64,000 nucleotides of DNA from Ahaetulla prasina (taxonomy: Eukaryota; Chordata; Lepidosauria; Squamata; Colubridae), in contig NC_080539.1 of NCBI RefSeq assembly GCF_028640845.1, positions 196,487,436 to 196,551,435 on the forward strand. Reading direction: 5' to 3'. A program made the translations under genes and the position numbers. This document shows, one piece after another, positions 10,632 to 22,790 of this stretch. The number at the start of each line of letters is the position of its first letter. The stretch's first letter is position 1. A model generated the notes under the pieces. That model saw only the letters and a program-made list of their open reading frames with translations, was not told the DNA's origin and ran no database searches.

Positions 10632-11265
10632 AGGGCTACCCCATATGGGCCACAAAAGTGGGGTTCACACCTGGCTGGAAACAAACAGATGCAGGGAAAC
10701 TCCTTTAATACTTTGCTTCCTTTTAGTGGTTGCCCAGATACAGCCATGCATTTTAGTAGAAAGCTTGTTTCTCCATACCACTGTCTGAATGAGAGATCAT
10801 TCATTACCTGGGGGCACTTTCCTTTTTTATTCCTCCAGGCTACTTCTTCATGTTTCTTTTATTCAGCTTTGGATAAAAACAATCATCAGAAAAGAAGGAA
10901 TATTTTTACAAAATGGGAGGGAGGATTCACTCCCACTACCCATTTTAGCTTCGCTGTTGATCAATTCTGACATTTTGTGACCCAACAGACATCATTTTGC
11001 CAGGATTAATAGCTTCTTCTTTGTGGGCTTTTGATTTTCCCCCCAAGCCTTAGGATCTTCTTATGTGTCCAAAATATTTAACTTCTATTTTTATTTATAC
11101 GTTTGTTTTTTTCTACTAATTATTTAATCACCAGTAAAATTAAGTACTTTATTTGAGCTTCCATTGAGCACTCTGCTTTATTTCATCTAGAATTTGATTA
11201 CTTTTTATACTTTTAGATATTCTCAACAAACTTTTCCAACACCACAATTTAAAGACATTTTTCTT
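10632..11265. other. Unclassified sequence left of the antisense BovB
   Basis: It may contain the extreme 3' end of the BovB to its right, but I see no clear motif. Confidence 0.35.
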
Positions 11266-11269
11266 TGTT

Positions 11270-12505
11270 CAACCTTTTTGATGGTAGTCTTCATAATCAC
11301 ATTATAGCTGGTGAAATCATGGCACTCACAATACTGCATGTACCTTTGTTGTCTGGGTGACATCTCTGAACTTTAATATTTTGTTTTGTCATATCATAGT
11401 CTTTTTCCTATGTAGTAGATGCCATTTTATTTCATGTTTACTACTGCCATGTGACTCTTTGAGTCTAGAAAAATACAGCCCATTACAGCCCATGGAGATG
11501 TTCTTCTCCATCTTTTTTTGTTGCGTGAATCTTAGTATTTTGGTTTTTAAAATTTGAGCAGTAGATTTTTGCACTGATTCCTTTAACCTTCAGCAAGGAA
11601 TTCTTTCAAGTCTTCTTTTCTTCAAGGGCAGCAAAGTGCTACCATCAACCACCATAAGGTTGTTCATGCTTTTCCTTACAATTTTAATTCCAATTTGTAT
11701 TTCATTGAGTCCATAATTTATCATGATATATTCTGCATGTTAATTAAATAAAGTAACACTATACAATCCTGGCATGCTCCTATGCCAATTGTGAATCATT
11801 GGTTTCTCCATAAAGTATTCTCTGTTGCTTTCCTAGTCATCATATAAATTCTTCAACAAGCAGATAAAAGACCTGGTGTAAACATGCTTTTAAGAGCTAT
11901 CAACAATTTGTTGGTGTCTACATTGTCAAACTCATAGCAAAATTAATAAAGCCAAAACAGATGTTCTTCTGGAATTCCTTTGACTGTTTTATTGCGTATT
12001 AGATGCTAGTAATATGATATCAAGCACTTTCGCCTCTTCTGAATTCATTTTATACATTTGGGAGTTCTTGTTCCTGTATTGTTGAAATCTGGATTCAAAA
12101 TAATATGGGAAAGAAGAGCCATAGTTTGATAATTTGAGTGTTCTTTGCGGGAGACTTTTTGGAATAAAGAAAAGAAAACTTTTTACAGCCCATTGGCCAC
12201 TGATATATTTTTCAAACCTGTTTACAAATCATATTTGGCACTTTAACTAGATTATCTTCCAAAATGTTAAACAGCTCAGCTGGGATCTCATCAGCTCCTG
12301 ATGAAATTGTTGTCAACAATATATTCTAGAGACCATTTAGGTTCTGTATGGTATTACAGTTTACACATATCATTCATTTTGAAATATTTTTGGACATGTT
12401 TTCAGCATGTCTGCATCATCTATTCTTTATCCAATAGATTCTTTACTTCTTTATCTGATATTGTCCATCTTTGCATAAAGAGATTTCTTAATTTCTGTAA
12501 ATTTT
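11270..12505 (-). mobile_element. Decayed BovB (RTE) LINE, reverse-transcriptase part
   Basis: Antisense translation gives recognisable but broken BovB segments: NYGLNEIQIGIKIVRKSMNN (compare the NAGLDEAQAGIKIAGRNINN region), then CRLKESVQKSTAQILKTKI (the GLKLNIQKTKIM region) and RDVTQTTKVHAV (the RDITLPTKVRIV region). The catalytic box lies between the first two and is destroyed (MVVDGSTLL). Many stops and frameshifts are present. The 5' part of the same element appears to continue at 13500-14010 beyond later insertions. Confidence 0.7.
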
Positions 12506-12506
12506 C

Positions 12507-12508
12507 TT

Positions 12509-12550
<42 letters not shown>
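12507..12550. repeat. CA dinucleotide array
   Basis: About 20 uninterrupted CA units at 12511-12550, at the edge of the BovB remnant. Confidence 0.95.
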
Positions 12551-12552
<2 letters not shown>

Positions 12553-12651
12553 TTTTATTAAAGAAGTTTTTTCAGAGAGTAAAACAGTACAAATTTTAAG
12601 TTAAAGATACAAAAAATAGTCATAGAGTAATTGAAAAGCGAAAAAGACATA

Positions 12652-13062
12652 CAGTGGTACCTTGGTATTTCATTGCTCCGAAACGCATAGAATTTGAGTT
12701 AAAATGTGTTGAAACTGGTATTCAACATATTTTGATGTGAACTGTTGTCCCGGTACTCATTGTTTGTTTGGTACTTGATGAGCTGCATTATTAAGAGGGG
12801 GATAGCTGCGGAAAGTGGACAGGAAGTCAGTCATGCTGGTAAGGCCACTTCATAAGGAAGCAGTGGATGGCCTCAGAGGGTAGAGAGGAAGGCAGCCATG
12901 CTGGGAAGGTCACTGACATAGGAAAAGGGACAGAGAGGAAGTCCCTTCCCAGCTGAAACAAAGGGTCCCATGGTAAGTCATATGATTTATTTGGTACTCA
13001 TCATTTTTAGTACCCATTGTGCCTCTTGGAACCAATTAACAGTGAATACTGAGGTGCCACTG
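12652..13062. mobile_element. Tigger/mariner-like MITE, 411 bp, TA duplication
   Basis: It starts CAGTGGTACCTTGGTATTTC and ends AATACTGAGGTGCCACTG, an imperfect terminal inverted repeat. The dinucleotide TA flanks both sides (12650-12651 and 13063-13064), as expected for Tc1/mariner-superfamily insertions. There is no transposase. It separates the two BovB blocks. Confidence 0.8.
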
Positions 13063-13142
13063 TAAAGAAAAAGCGATAGAAAAGAACAAGTAAATAAGAA
13101 TAATAAAAAGTGCCTTCTGATCTTCATAAAAAGCAGTTATAA

Positions 13143-13365
13143 GTCCTTGGTTGTTTCTTGCTGATGTTTCATTACCCAACTACGTAACATCTTCAGTGCT
13201 AGTGAGAGGTTTACTCCTTATTTATATTTAGTGGCTTGCCCTACCAATGCTGGTAGAGGTCTGGTTTTCTCGTTCATAGTTCCTTGATTAGGATTATGTT
13301 TTCTGCTTGATAGTTTGTCTGGTGTAAACCCAGCCAGGTGTTGCTGGCTGGAGAGGATATGGAGC
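13143..13365. repeat. Single-arm member of the foldback family
   Basis: GTCCTTGGTTGTTTCTTGCT then GATGTTTCATTACCCAACTA matches one arm of the foldback elements at 1540 and 5996. Here it continues into about 150 bases that the palindromic copies lack (to TGGCTGGAGAGGATATGG), so this may be a fuller copy of the parent repeat. Confidence 0.55.
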
Positions 13366-13499
13366 TACATATATTCTCTTCTATTGGAAGTTATAAATAC
13401 ATTTATATTTTACCCCCCTCTCTCAAGATACATCAAAAATTTCTTCTTTCCATAATCCTCCCTTTCTAACAGACAATGTTTGGTTTTGGTGTTCTGTTG

Positions 13500-14010
13500 A
13501 CTAAAATGTTGCAAACCACAGCAGAACTGCTTTCTCTGTATCTGTGGTTGGATTGTAAACTTGGATCACTTTAATTTTATTTGCCTTGGACCCAAAACTG
13601 AGATCATTATATTATTCTGGGAATTATATTCCAGTACTAACTTTAATATCCTTTTGTTAATAATGATGGCTACTCCATTTTTTAATGTTTTTCTTGTCCA
13701 CAGTAGAAGATCTGATGCTCCTCCATTCCATTCCAGTACATTTCATTTCATTGAAGTTCTGAATGTCAGTGCCCAAGAATAGCAAGTTTGCCTTGACTTG
13801 CAATGCTGACATTCTACTTCCAATGGTATCTCTACAGCTTCAACTTTTCCTTTTGCCTCTGGGCATATCAGTAGCTTGATATCGGCAGTGCTACTTTTGC
13901 TTGCACTTACTGCTGTATACCCTCTGACCTGGAGGGTATCTGATACTGTGTTGTTATAAATACCCATTTGGTTTTTTTGGCAGATTACAGAGTGTATTAC
14001 CATGTTCTTC
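13500..14010 (-). mobile_element. Decayed BovB LINE, endonuclease part
   Basis: Antisense, the stretch TTCTTGTCCACAGTAGAAGA with the downstream TTCTGAATGTCAGTGCCCAA corresponds to the start of the BovB endonuclease, where the protein reads DILGISELKW...YYCGQES. It is upstream, on the minus strand, of the reverse-transcriptase block at 11270-12505 and in the same orientation, so the two are likely one element. No open frame survives. Confidence 0.55.
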
Positions 14011-16340
14011 TCCTGCGGATTGTATCTGATCCTATCCTCCTTCTATGATCTGCTGGTCATAGATGTAACTTTCTTGGAGTGTACATTCCCAACTCTATAA
14101 GCTCAAAATGATACACTAATGCCTTCAAGCTTACAATCCAGAAAGGGTACACTTTGGCTGAAAACTAAAAGAAACTATTTCAGTCACAGGACTTTAAAAA
14201 ACACAATTAAGATAAAAGAACATTTTTTGCAACAATATAAGCCTGAGAGTTTGGTTTAATCTGCTACAGACCCATGTGAAGTAACTCTTGAAATCAAATT
14301 GGCAACCAATGTTTTCTATGTTTTTCACAAAGAAAAATATGGCTGGGAGTATTTTCTTTTCCCTTAAAAATAAAGATGATGTGGCTGAAACTGCCAGCCA
14401 CAACCCTATTGTTAAAAGCCTTCCTGCCTCCAAATAACAGACTTTCTCTAGCTACTGCAGTCTGGGATTCTCACCAATGAGAAGGTCTCCGTGGTGGATA
14501 TCCCATTGTGATGTTGACTCTCCAAGCAGCAAAATTCCTGCAGCATCTGTTCACTCACTGAAGAAGCACTGCAGGGGAAAGCAACACTTGGTTGAAGAGC
14601 CATGTGGCTGCTCAGCAGTGAATCCTGAAGCAAAATTACAGACACCACCATCTAGAACATGGAGTTCCAATGTTGGTGATAATACCAAAATGGTTTCACT
14701 CTCCCTTCAGAAATTATCCATAGGGAAAAAGTTGCCTGTGATAGTAACTTTTTAAACAAGTAGTTCCAGTAGTACTTATGTAGGTAAGAGCAGCTTAACA
14801 ATGGACCCAATTATCGAGAGAAGTGCTGGTCAATCTTCTTTGGATGTGCTCAAGTAGAGAGAAAACCATCTGTTATAGGTGCCTTAATAAGTGGAGAACA
14901 AAGGACTGGACTTCGCCTTCTGTGCTTTTGTGCTAATTTTTAAAGACTTGGAATTATTTCTCTACACAGAAATAGCTAAATATAACCATGAGATTTAATT
15001 CTGCGCATTGCACAAAAACCTGAAATTAAGCTTGTTTTAGGAGCATCAATTGTTCTCATGAACAGATGTTCAGTGGTCCATTTATAGCCTTCACCCTTCA
15101 TTTCATCATACCTTTCCATAACTAAAAGTATTGCAAGTCTAGTGAGGTAGCCTTAAATTTTAAATTCCATACATTAGTAATACTGAAGAAAAATCATTTG
15201 CTTTTGTCTTTTTAAAAGGTTATTTATAGGCCGCCTAGAATGTCAGAGAAAAGTAGATAGATCATGTGGTCAAAAAGCATCCTTATAATAAAAGAAAGCT
15301 TTTAATGGATGATGGCTACTGGGATAACATTAATCCAGTATTAAGACTTTTACGGGAAAAAATACAAATGCAATTTGTCTTTTTAACTGTCAGCTGCATT
15401 TCTGAAGCATTAAAATCTGCAGCTTCCAGTGGCCTTTTGTCTTTCTGCCATGGCAGGAATATCTTGGACAGCTGAAAGAGCTTTGTAAGTTATCTTTCTC
15501 AAAATCCATCAGCTAATTCAAAGAACCTAATTAGAACTGCCATTTTGATGAAACGCACTAAGCCTCAATACAAACTAGTAACACCATCAGTGTTGATCAC
15601 AATACCACACAAAATTGGACTCGGTTGAATACGATGTATATAAAAATTATAGGTGGATACAATATCTGAAAACATGTATATTAACAGAAACAAAAATGAA
15701 TATGAAGAAGATGAATGTATATCGCTTTGTGAAATATAGTTAAACAGGAGATATATCATTTTACATGCATTACTGAAAAATTAGTCATTCAGAAGGAATA
15801 TTTCACAAGCAGGGTTTTTTCCCCCCTTCTATTTTATATATTGCTTGTTTTATATCTGAGAGAGAGAACAGGAACATTTGACTTTAAAATGCCAAATCTT
15901 TAATAAAACCATTTTATGGGTTTGAGTTCTAAAATAATTATGGGTTTTAACATATGATATCTATCAATATTGTCATCAGCAGAGTTCCCCCAAAATGTTA
16001 CAATGAAAAAGATACTGATTTGTAAGCCTCTACATATGATACATATTGACCTTTAATGACTAAAATGCCTAGTCATTAGGGAACTATAGAGTGGTGGGGC
16101 ACTCTAGATATTGCTCACACCTATCAATTCTAACTACTTGGCCAATGGAGAGAGATGTTGGAGATGCAGATCAGCAACCTATGGAGATCTTAGACTGCCT
16201 TCTTCTGCATCTTTAGAATGTGGTAGGACTGATTACAAACAAAAAGATGAACAATTGGAATGGGTGAAGAAATGGAGGGCTCCTCCTACTCTTTCCTTGG
16301 CTGCAATGGAAACTACAATTTCCATTGTTAAGTTTTGACT
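14011..16340. other. Mostly unique intronic sequence
   Basis: No LINE motifs, terminal repeats or RNA genes recognised across 2.3 kb. Confidence 0.4.
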
Positions 16341-16527
16341 GCCATGAGACAGGACCCGATTTTACAACTATATTGCAGCAGTCATTAAGTGAATCAATGT
16401 ATTTCTATGAGCATGTTTTGCTGGAAACTTGCCCAAAAGGCCAAAAACTGGGAAGAACACTGTAAATTGGAATCACGTCATAGCGCAACACTTTAACTGA
16501 CTATTAATATGACCCAGTTACCAAGTG

Positions 16528-17044
16528 CAGGGGTGAAATGCTCCTGCTTTGGACCGAATCGCCTGATCTGGTAGCGATGGTGGAAGGTGGTTTGGAGAAC
16601 CAGTAGCAAAAATCTCTGCCCCCCTGCCCATGCCCAGCTGAGCCGCGCAATCATCAGAGGTTTTTCTTTTTTACTTTTAAAAGCATTTTTTCTTCGGCTG
16701 AAGAAAAAATGCTTTTAAAAGTAAAAGAAAAATGGCTCTGATGATTGCGTGGCTCAGTTGGAATTGTCAGAACCTTTTAAAAGCATTTTTTCTACAACCT
16801 CTTCAGCCGAAGAGATTGTAAAAAAAATTCTTTTAAAAAGTTCTGATGATCAGGCAACTCAGCTGGGATCATCAGAACCTTTTAAAAGCATTTGTTCTAC
16901 AACCTCTTCGGCTAAAGAGCTTGTAGAAAAAATGCTTTTAAAAGTAAAAAAAACAACAGTTGGTCATGCCAACCCAGTCACATTACCCCCCCACCAAGCC
17001 ACGCCCACAGAACTGGTAGTAACAAATTTTACATTTCACTACTG
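16528..17044. mobile_element. hAT-like non-autonomous element built of tandem hairpin units
   Basis: The ends are CAGGGGTGAAATGC and ACATTTCACTACTG, and the flanks are ACCAAGTG and CCCATGTG (6 of 8 identical). Inside are three successive palindromes centred near 16697, 16811 and 16917, each of the form TTTTAAAAGCATTTTTTCT...AGAAAAAATGCTTTTAAAAG, spaced by CTGATGATNG...CTCAGNTGG linkers. The right part (AAGCCACGCCCACAGAACTG) matches, in reverse, the left part of the 8997 element. Confidence 0.8.
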
Positions 17045-17077
17045 CCCATGTGCCCAAAATGTGGCTGTATGCGTGTG

Positions 17078-17126
17078 AGAGAGGGGGGGAGGGAGAGAAA
17101 GAGGGGGGGGGGAAGAGAGAGAGACA
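17078..17126. repeat. G/A-rich simple tract
   Basis: A purine-only run with stretches of seven and eleven consecutive G bases within GA repeats. The closely spaced G runs could fold into a quadruplex on the plus strand. Confidence 0.85.
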
Positions 17127-17221
17127 TTGGAACTTTTGAAGGAGGTCTTAAGTAGCTTTTGTGAATTCCATCATAAATTCAAACAGATGCTAAGAGACTG
17201 GTAAATTAAGGACTACCTGTA

Positions 17222-20200
17222 GATTAGAGGCTGGTGCAGGGTGAGTGAGAGTTTCACAAAGTTCTCTTCTCCAATTGGCTCCTTACCACAAATGCACAAA
17301 GGGCAGATTCCTTTGTTGTAGTGATAATCTTCCCTCCCTTTCCATTAGTAAATGTGTATGTGCCTGATTGTGCGTTTTCAAGCAACTTCCATCAGTCCAA
17401 ATGCTTTCCTCCAGTGGATCTGTCCTTCCATCTCAAGATGCCATATGGAATTTGGCATTTTGTCAATATTACTCTTTTAGTAATTTGCATGAAAAGTATC
17501 ACTCAACACTGTTCTTTAGGTACAATAGTTTCTTCTTTGTGCTTTGTAAATTCCGCCCTTAATGCTGCAAACAATAGAAATCCTGGCACACCATTTCAAA
17601 GTACATGTTTTGAAATGCATTTTCCCATATATCTAATTATATTTCAGTTCTACTTATATGTTCAGCCAAACAGATGTAAAAAAACAAAACCAGCATCTTT
17701 TCTACAGCAGATGTTCTAGTTAAGACACCAGCATGCCGGGGTGAAAGGTACAAACTTACTAGGAAAGAATAAAGCATTCTAGCAGCAATTTAACAAGGAA
17801 TAGCATAAATAGCAAGTTAAATAATTTGTAAAGAATTTCATTAGCTGCCAGTGCAAGATGCGAGGGAAGATGAAAATGTGCCTAGTAACTATGCACATCA
17901 GAACCACTATTACAGAACCCACAACTCCTTCGAGATGTGCACATTTAATCAGTATTATAATCACTCTGTTACTGCTTCAGAGGTCTCAACCACAGGAAGC
18001 ATTGGTTTAGGCATTACTGGGCAGAGATCTATCACCCGTTTGGGTTCAAGTAGGTGGCATATCATTCTCAAGGAGGCTTTGGAATTTCAGAATCTCCACA
18101 TAATAGGAGATGAGTGAATTTTGAATCATTAAGGAAATTATGCAAAAGGGGATTAGACATTCATGCAACATGTCTAATGATGTGCTTAACATTTAGACCA
18201 GGCCTGCAAAACCTATGACTCATCAAGCTGAAAGCCTACACATTGGGTGGCTCACAAGAACTTCATAATCATAATGTTTTGGCCATCTGCCTCAGCTCTC
18301 AGACACCCCACGGGCCTCTGTATTCTAGAATTAGAGCCCAACAGAGACCATTCAGAGGCCTTCCTTGATAAAGACAAGGGTTTACACATTGTTCCAAGTT
18401 TTAACCATGTACTTAACCAAGATTTTTTTAATAAACCACAATAAGGCAGATTCACAGACCACATGAGGCCACAGTAAACCATGTGATGTGTAAACCAAGG
18501 CATATTTTCTGAAATAGGAATCAAAGCATTCCAATTCATTTTACTATAATTATATCTGCTTGGGATTAGGCTCTTATAGCAACCTTTCACTTTTCAAAAG
18601 GATCACAGTTGAAATAATTGGAAAAATAAATCAAGAAAAGTCATCTAACCATTTACACGATTACTTCCTCCATTTTCACCAATGATAGATAGACAGTAGG
18701 CTAGAGCTAAATGCTCAGAGGTCAGTCTGGTTTTTGGGATCCTTGTTTGGCTCAAGCAACCAAGCACCCACTACACTATCTGCTTGTACCTACTGTTTTT
18801 CTTGTCTTTTTGCTTAGAGGGGTAGAAAAGCCTTTAAAAAGAATCCTGTGTAGGGCTTCTACTTCCAAGCTTCTTTGCCCTTGCAAGGAAACCCACCTCT
18901 CATTTTAGCTATGCAAATTGGAGGTATATTGACAATTCCGCTTGTGCTGTTTTGCCCTGAAATCCAGCTTGAAGGAATAAGTATAATAAAGTTATGGTTT
19001 GCTGGGGTTTAACGATAGGTTTATAATCTATGAACTGCTTTGTTTTTATGGCCACTGTTTTATGATAATTTAGTATTTATTCTGAAAACTGCTCTAAAAG
19101 CTTCTGAGTGAAATGAAAGAGGTATAAATTTTAAAAATAAATAATGCAAACATGCACATTGAAATCTTTATTTTCTTTCACTGGCTATGTTAATTCTTTT
19201 TCATGGTTTATAGGCACAAACATAATTTATATTTGTTATCAAGGAAGTTGTAAATATAGTTTGTACAAAACATCGTGGAGGTAAAATAACAAGAGTACAA
19301 TTTCTGCTTCCTTGCTTCTTTGAAATGGAGTTAAACTATATCCTGGAAAATAGCCATGTTTGAAATCCTAGTCGAACAACAGCTTATCAAAATGCATCTG
19401 CCATAATCTTTTCTCAGAGGTACCCAAGGACCTTTAAACTGGCCGTTAAAATATATTACAGCATTACCAATTTGCCATACTCTGGGTGATCTAGAGGGCA
19501 AAATGAAACTGATCCATTTCAGAAACTTTTACAAAAACTAATATAATGACAAGCCCAACCTCCTATTTTGGCTTATATGCAATCACTCCCTTGCTCAGCT
19601 TGTGGCTGGGCATTCTAGAAACTCTGGTTTCAAATCTGAGCATTTGCCCCTTTGCCTCCAGGGGCTTTTGAGGTGGAGGCTCAAGCAGAGGAAGGGAAAA
19701 AGACAAAGCCATTGTGGGGCCAAAACTGCCTCTTTCACACCTGATGGTGACAATAGGATCAGTTCCTGTGAACATGATGTCTGCTAGTAACTCCTCATCA
19801 CCATCTCTCAATCCTATTTTTTTCTATTTTTTCTCTCTCCTTGTTATTTAGGGACTTAGCAATGTGCTCTTGCCAATCAAGCAAGCAAAAGTAGTACAGC
19901 TGGCTGACTGCAAAGATATGCTGGTACAGTTTTGGTCCTCCAACTACATAGATTTTATATGTTGGAGTTTCTGTGCTTAACGTCCCTGAACAGATATTTC
20001 TTACACATGTGAGGCACATTCTGTCACCCCCACCCCCGCAGGTTTTCCCTCATCATCTTACCCTACCCAGATCTTCAGAACATTGCCTTTGTCTCATTTC
20101 CAGCCCATATTTGAGGAAGTTAAAGCGCTCTTAATCTTTCAGTTTTAAAATACGTTTTCTATCTATTCTTGATGCAATTTTTACGGTGGGTATGATCTGG

Positions 20201-20600
20201 CCTGCTTCACAGACCATTTGGTTGGTGATACAACCATGGTTCGAGGTCTGTCCAGCTCCACTTAGACATTTTAGCCTTGCTATGGGATCCATTCTGGGCG
20301 CTTGTTACTGTCCTCCAAAATGGACCTCTGGCTACTCCATATGAATGCCTTCATATGTTTCTACCCATCTGGTCAGGTCAGCTAGAGCTGGGTACACTCC
20401 AGGTTCCATTTATTAAACAGTGGCATCTTACAGGACGTAGCAAGAATACTTTCTGCAATTCATTAACCTAACAACATTGTAATTACCATTTATGTGCATG
20501 ATACGTTGGGAGTAAATTATTAGCAGTAGATCTTCCAAGATTTTTGATAAAGTAGATGACATTGTACAGATACAGTGTAAATACCATCCATCGAATAAAT
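17222..20600. other. Unique intronic sequence, nothing firmly recognised
   Basis: About 3.4 kb. A stretch near 18410-18510 has loosely inverted TTAACCA/AAACCATG motifs that might be a worn DNA transposon, but the ends cannot be fixed. Confidence 0.4.
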
Positions 20601-20639
20601 AATTTGTTGGCCGTTTTCAGCATATGCTTAAGTTCTCAA

Positions 20640-21420
20640 AGAGCAGGTAGCAGCCACAGCTTCGGATTGTGTATCAGTTGTAGCCTTTACTGGATCAGGA
20701 GTCCATGCACTCAGTCATTCAGGCTCTAGTCATCGTATGATTAGACTATTGCAATGCACTCTACTTGAGGCTATCCTTGAAGAGCATTTGGAGGCTGCAG
20801 AGTGCAGTAGTACAGGCAGTTCTTGGGGCCCCAAGAATGCACATGTAACACCACTGCTCTGTAAGCTGCACTGGCTGCCGGTCTGCTTCTGGGTGCAAGT
20901 CAAGATGTTGGTTATCACCTTTAAACCCCTTTCTGGCATGGGTTCTGGCTACTTAAGGGACCCTCTCATCCCTTTGGAATTGGCCTGCCCCACCCATGCT
21001 GGCAGACAAGGCATGCTGTGGGCCCTGTTGGCCCGAGTATTCTACCTGGTGGGGTCCAGGAGAAGAGCCTTCACTGCCATTGCACCTGCCCTGTGGAGCA
21101 CCTTGCCTCCCAGACTGAGGTTGGCCCCAACCTTCCCGACCTTCTGAAAGAGCCTAAAGACAGTTGGCTTGGGGTTTCAATGGGGGAGTATCCCTGTGGA
21201 GGGAGTTGATTAACAACAGATCCCACCTTTGCCCCACCCACCCCAATCCTGCTTCCACTCTCCCCATCTTTTAACTAAGCCATGGTATTTGGCTCTGTGT
21301 AGTATTTCATTTATTTTATTTTTGAACAGTTTTTATTTTTTATGATTGTAAGCTGCCCAGAGTTACCCTGAGATAAGATGGGTGGCCAATAAATTTTATT
21401 TATTAATAAATAAAACAAAC
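20640..21420 (+). mobile_element. Old L2-clade LINE 3' end (different subfamily)
   Basis: Sense translation gives broken pieces of the L2 C-terminus: the LDYCNALY equivalent near 20745, the CTGCACTGGCTGCCGGT (LHWLPV) site at 20867, and a CCTGCCCTGTGGAGC (PALWS) site at about 21087. The 3' end reads AAGCTGCCCAGAGTTACCCT, GGTGGCCAATAAATTTTATT and AATAAATAAA. Stops are frequent. It differs clearly from the young L2 copies at 38.9 and 41.4 kb. Confidence 0.7.
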
Positions 21421-22585
21421 AAACAAACACACAAATACATACATATATAACATAAATGATACAGTTGCTTTCTGAGGTTGAATATGCTGAGAGTATCCAA
21501 TTCATCTAATGTCAAGGAGGTTGGGAAGAAAAATCCATACCAGCATGTAAGGATATATGGGAAATGGACTGACAAATTAAGACTTAATTCAAGAAAAGTG
21601 GTAGTGCAGATAGTACTGTCATTTATCTGGTTTCTGAAAGAAAAACAATCTTTTTAGGAAATGGTCCAATTTTGCAGTTAGACGTATTTCTGAATTCTAT
21701 AACTAATGTGAATATCCAGCAAACTGATATGACTAGAAATGGCATTGAGACTTTCTTCCACTGTGCCAACCACACTTTTTATTTTTTTTGGAAAAGGCAG
21801 ATTTTGCACCTGTTTCTTTTGTTTCAAACTTCACACAAAAGAATTAATAGACACAAGTTTGAAATCAGAACTCAAAACAAAGACAAAATGATAGGAGCAT
21901 TTTAATTTCGCAGGACACTCAGTTACAGCATTCAAGGTGGTATATGTCTGTCACTACATAATGCTGGCATAGAATCATTCTTCAAAAAGTTTCAGGCTAC
22001 CTCCGAAGGCCTTGCCAAACACAATGGTTTTCAGCCCAAGCGAATTGTAATCTGTCTCATGTATAACCTACCTCTGCATTCCCACTTTTTCTTCCCCCCC
22101 TCGAACATCAGTTTAATCATTCACTGCCTCTGATGCATTGAACTCATGAAAGCTTATGCCTTTTAATGCAATTTGTTAATCGGAAAATGTGCTATCATGT
22201 TGCTTTTGATTTTTGACTAGCATACACTAACTTGGCTTGCCTTCTACTCTTGAGGATGATGTCCTTGAAGTATTTAATTTGCCTCCTTTGTTAGACATTA
22301 CATGGAACAAATGCAATGAAAATAGTTTCTTTTTTGAATAATTGGGAGTTTAAACTTTGTGCCCAAAGAGACTCTGTAGCATTGTTGGCTTTGCAATAAT
22401 GTTTTACATATTTTTACAAATAGTTGTTGCAAAAAACCATTTGTTTTGTGGTACATTTTTTCTACTAATTTGTGACTGAATTGTGGTATTTCTCCTAAAA
22501 CAAGCAGTAGCATTCAATTGTTAATAACTGAGTCCTTTGGAATCTTTGTAGAGATCATAGAGAAGTAAGATAAAACAATTGTTTG
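21421..22585. other. Unique intronic sequence
   Basis: No recognised element or coding signal. Confidence 0.4.
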
Positions 22586-22589
22586 TGAG

Positions 22590-22752
22590 GCTTCTGGCAA
22601 TTATGTAATGGTTATGTTAATTTGTTTAACTGACCATCAATTGCATTGTAAATGTTGTACCTTGATGAACGTATCTTTTCTTTTATGTACACTGAGAGCA
22701 TATGCACCAAGACAAATTCCTTGTGTGTCCAATCACACTTGGCCAATAAAAA
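22590..22752 (+). mobile_element. CR1 (snake L3-type) 3' end
   Basis: The stretch TTGTACCTTGATGAACGTAT, TACACTGAGAGCATATGCAC, ATTCCTTGTGTGTCCAATCA and CTTGGCCAATAAA is the characteristic 3' untranslated end of a CR1 subfamily very common in snakes. The antisense copy at 43945 carries the same words. It is strongly 5' truncated and directly followed by ATTCT units. Confidence 0.8.
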
Positions 22753-22787
22753 AATTCTATTCTATTCTAAATTCTATTCTATTAATT
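22753..22787. repeat. ATTCT microsatellite seeded by the CR1 tail
   Basis: Two short runs of ATTCT pentamers follow the CR1 3' end directly. Association of this CR1 tail with ATTCT/AATAG repeats is known from snakes. Confidence 0.85.
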
Positions 22788-22790
22788 ATG

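Larger units (their letters stand above)
16345..17219 (-). mobile_element. Tigger-like MITE interrupted by a hAT-like element
   Basis: The right end TAAATTAAGGACTACCTG followed by TA (17220-17221) matches the AAGTCGAGGACTACTTG end at 31150-31166. Inner sequence such as GCAGTCATTAAGTGAATCAA and TATGACCCAGTTACCAAGTG resembles the internal CACTTAA/GGTCAT motifs of that family. The left end is not clear. The hAT-like insertion at 16528-17044 splits it. Confidence 0.5.

Noticed and set aside
10081..10970. Overlapping open frames of 144-270 codons in a GC-rich block
   Set aside because: They exist on both strands at once, lie between element ends and simple repeats, and show no domain; base composition explains them.
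12507..12550. CRISPR-like arrays
   Set aside because: All tandem arrays in the window are microsatellites or transposon-internal repeats; there are no spaced direct repeats, and the genome is eukaryotic.
17321..17719. 132-codon sense frame with hydrophobic stretches
   Set aside because: AT-rich sequence readily gives hydrophobic chance frames; no signal peptide plus domain pattern, promoter or conservation evidence.
18400..18515. Possible worn DNA transposon from AAACCATG/TTAACCA motifs
   Set aside because: Ends and target duplication could not be located, so it was not listed as an element.
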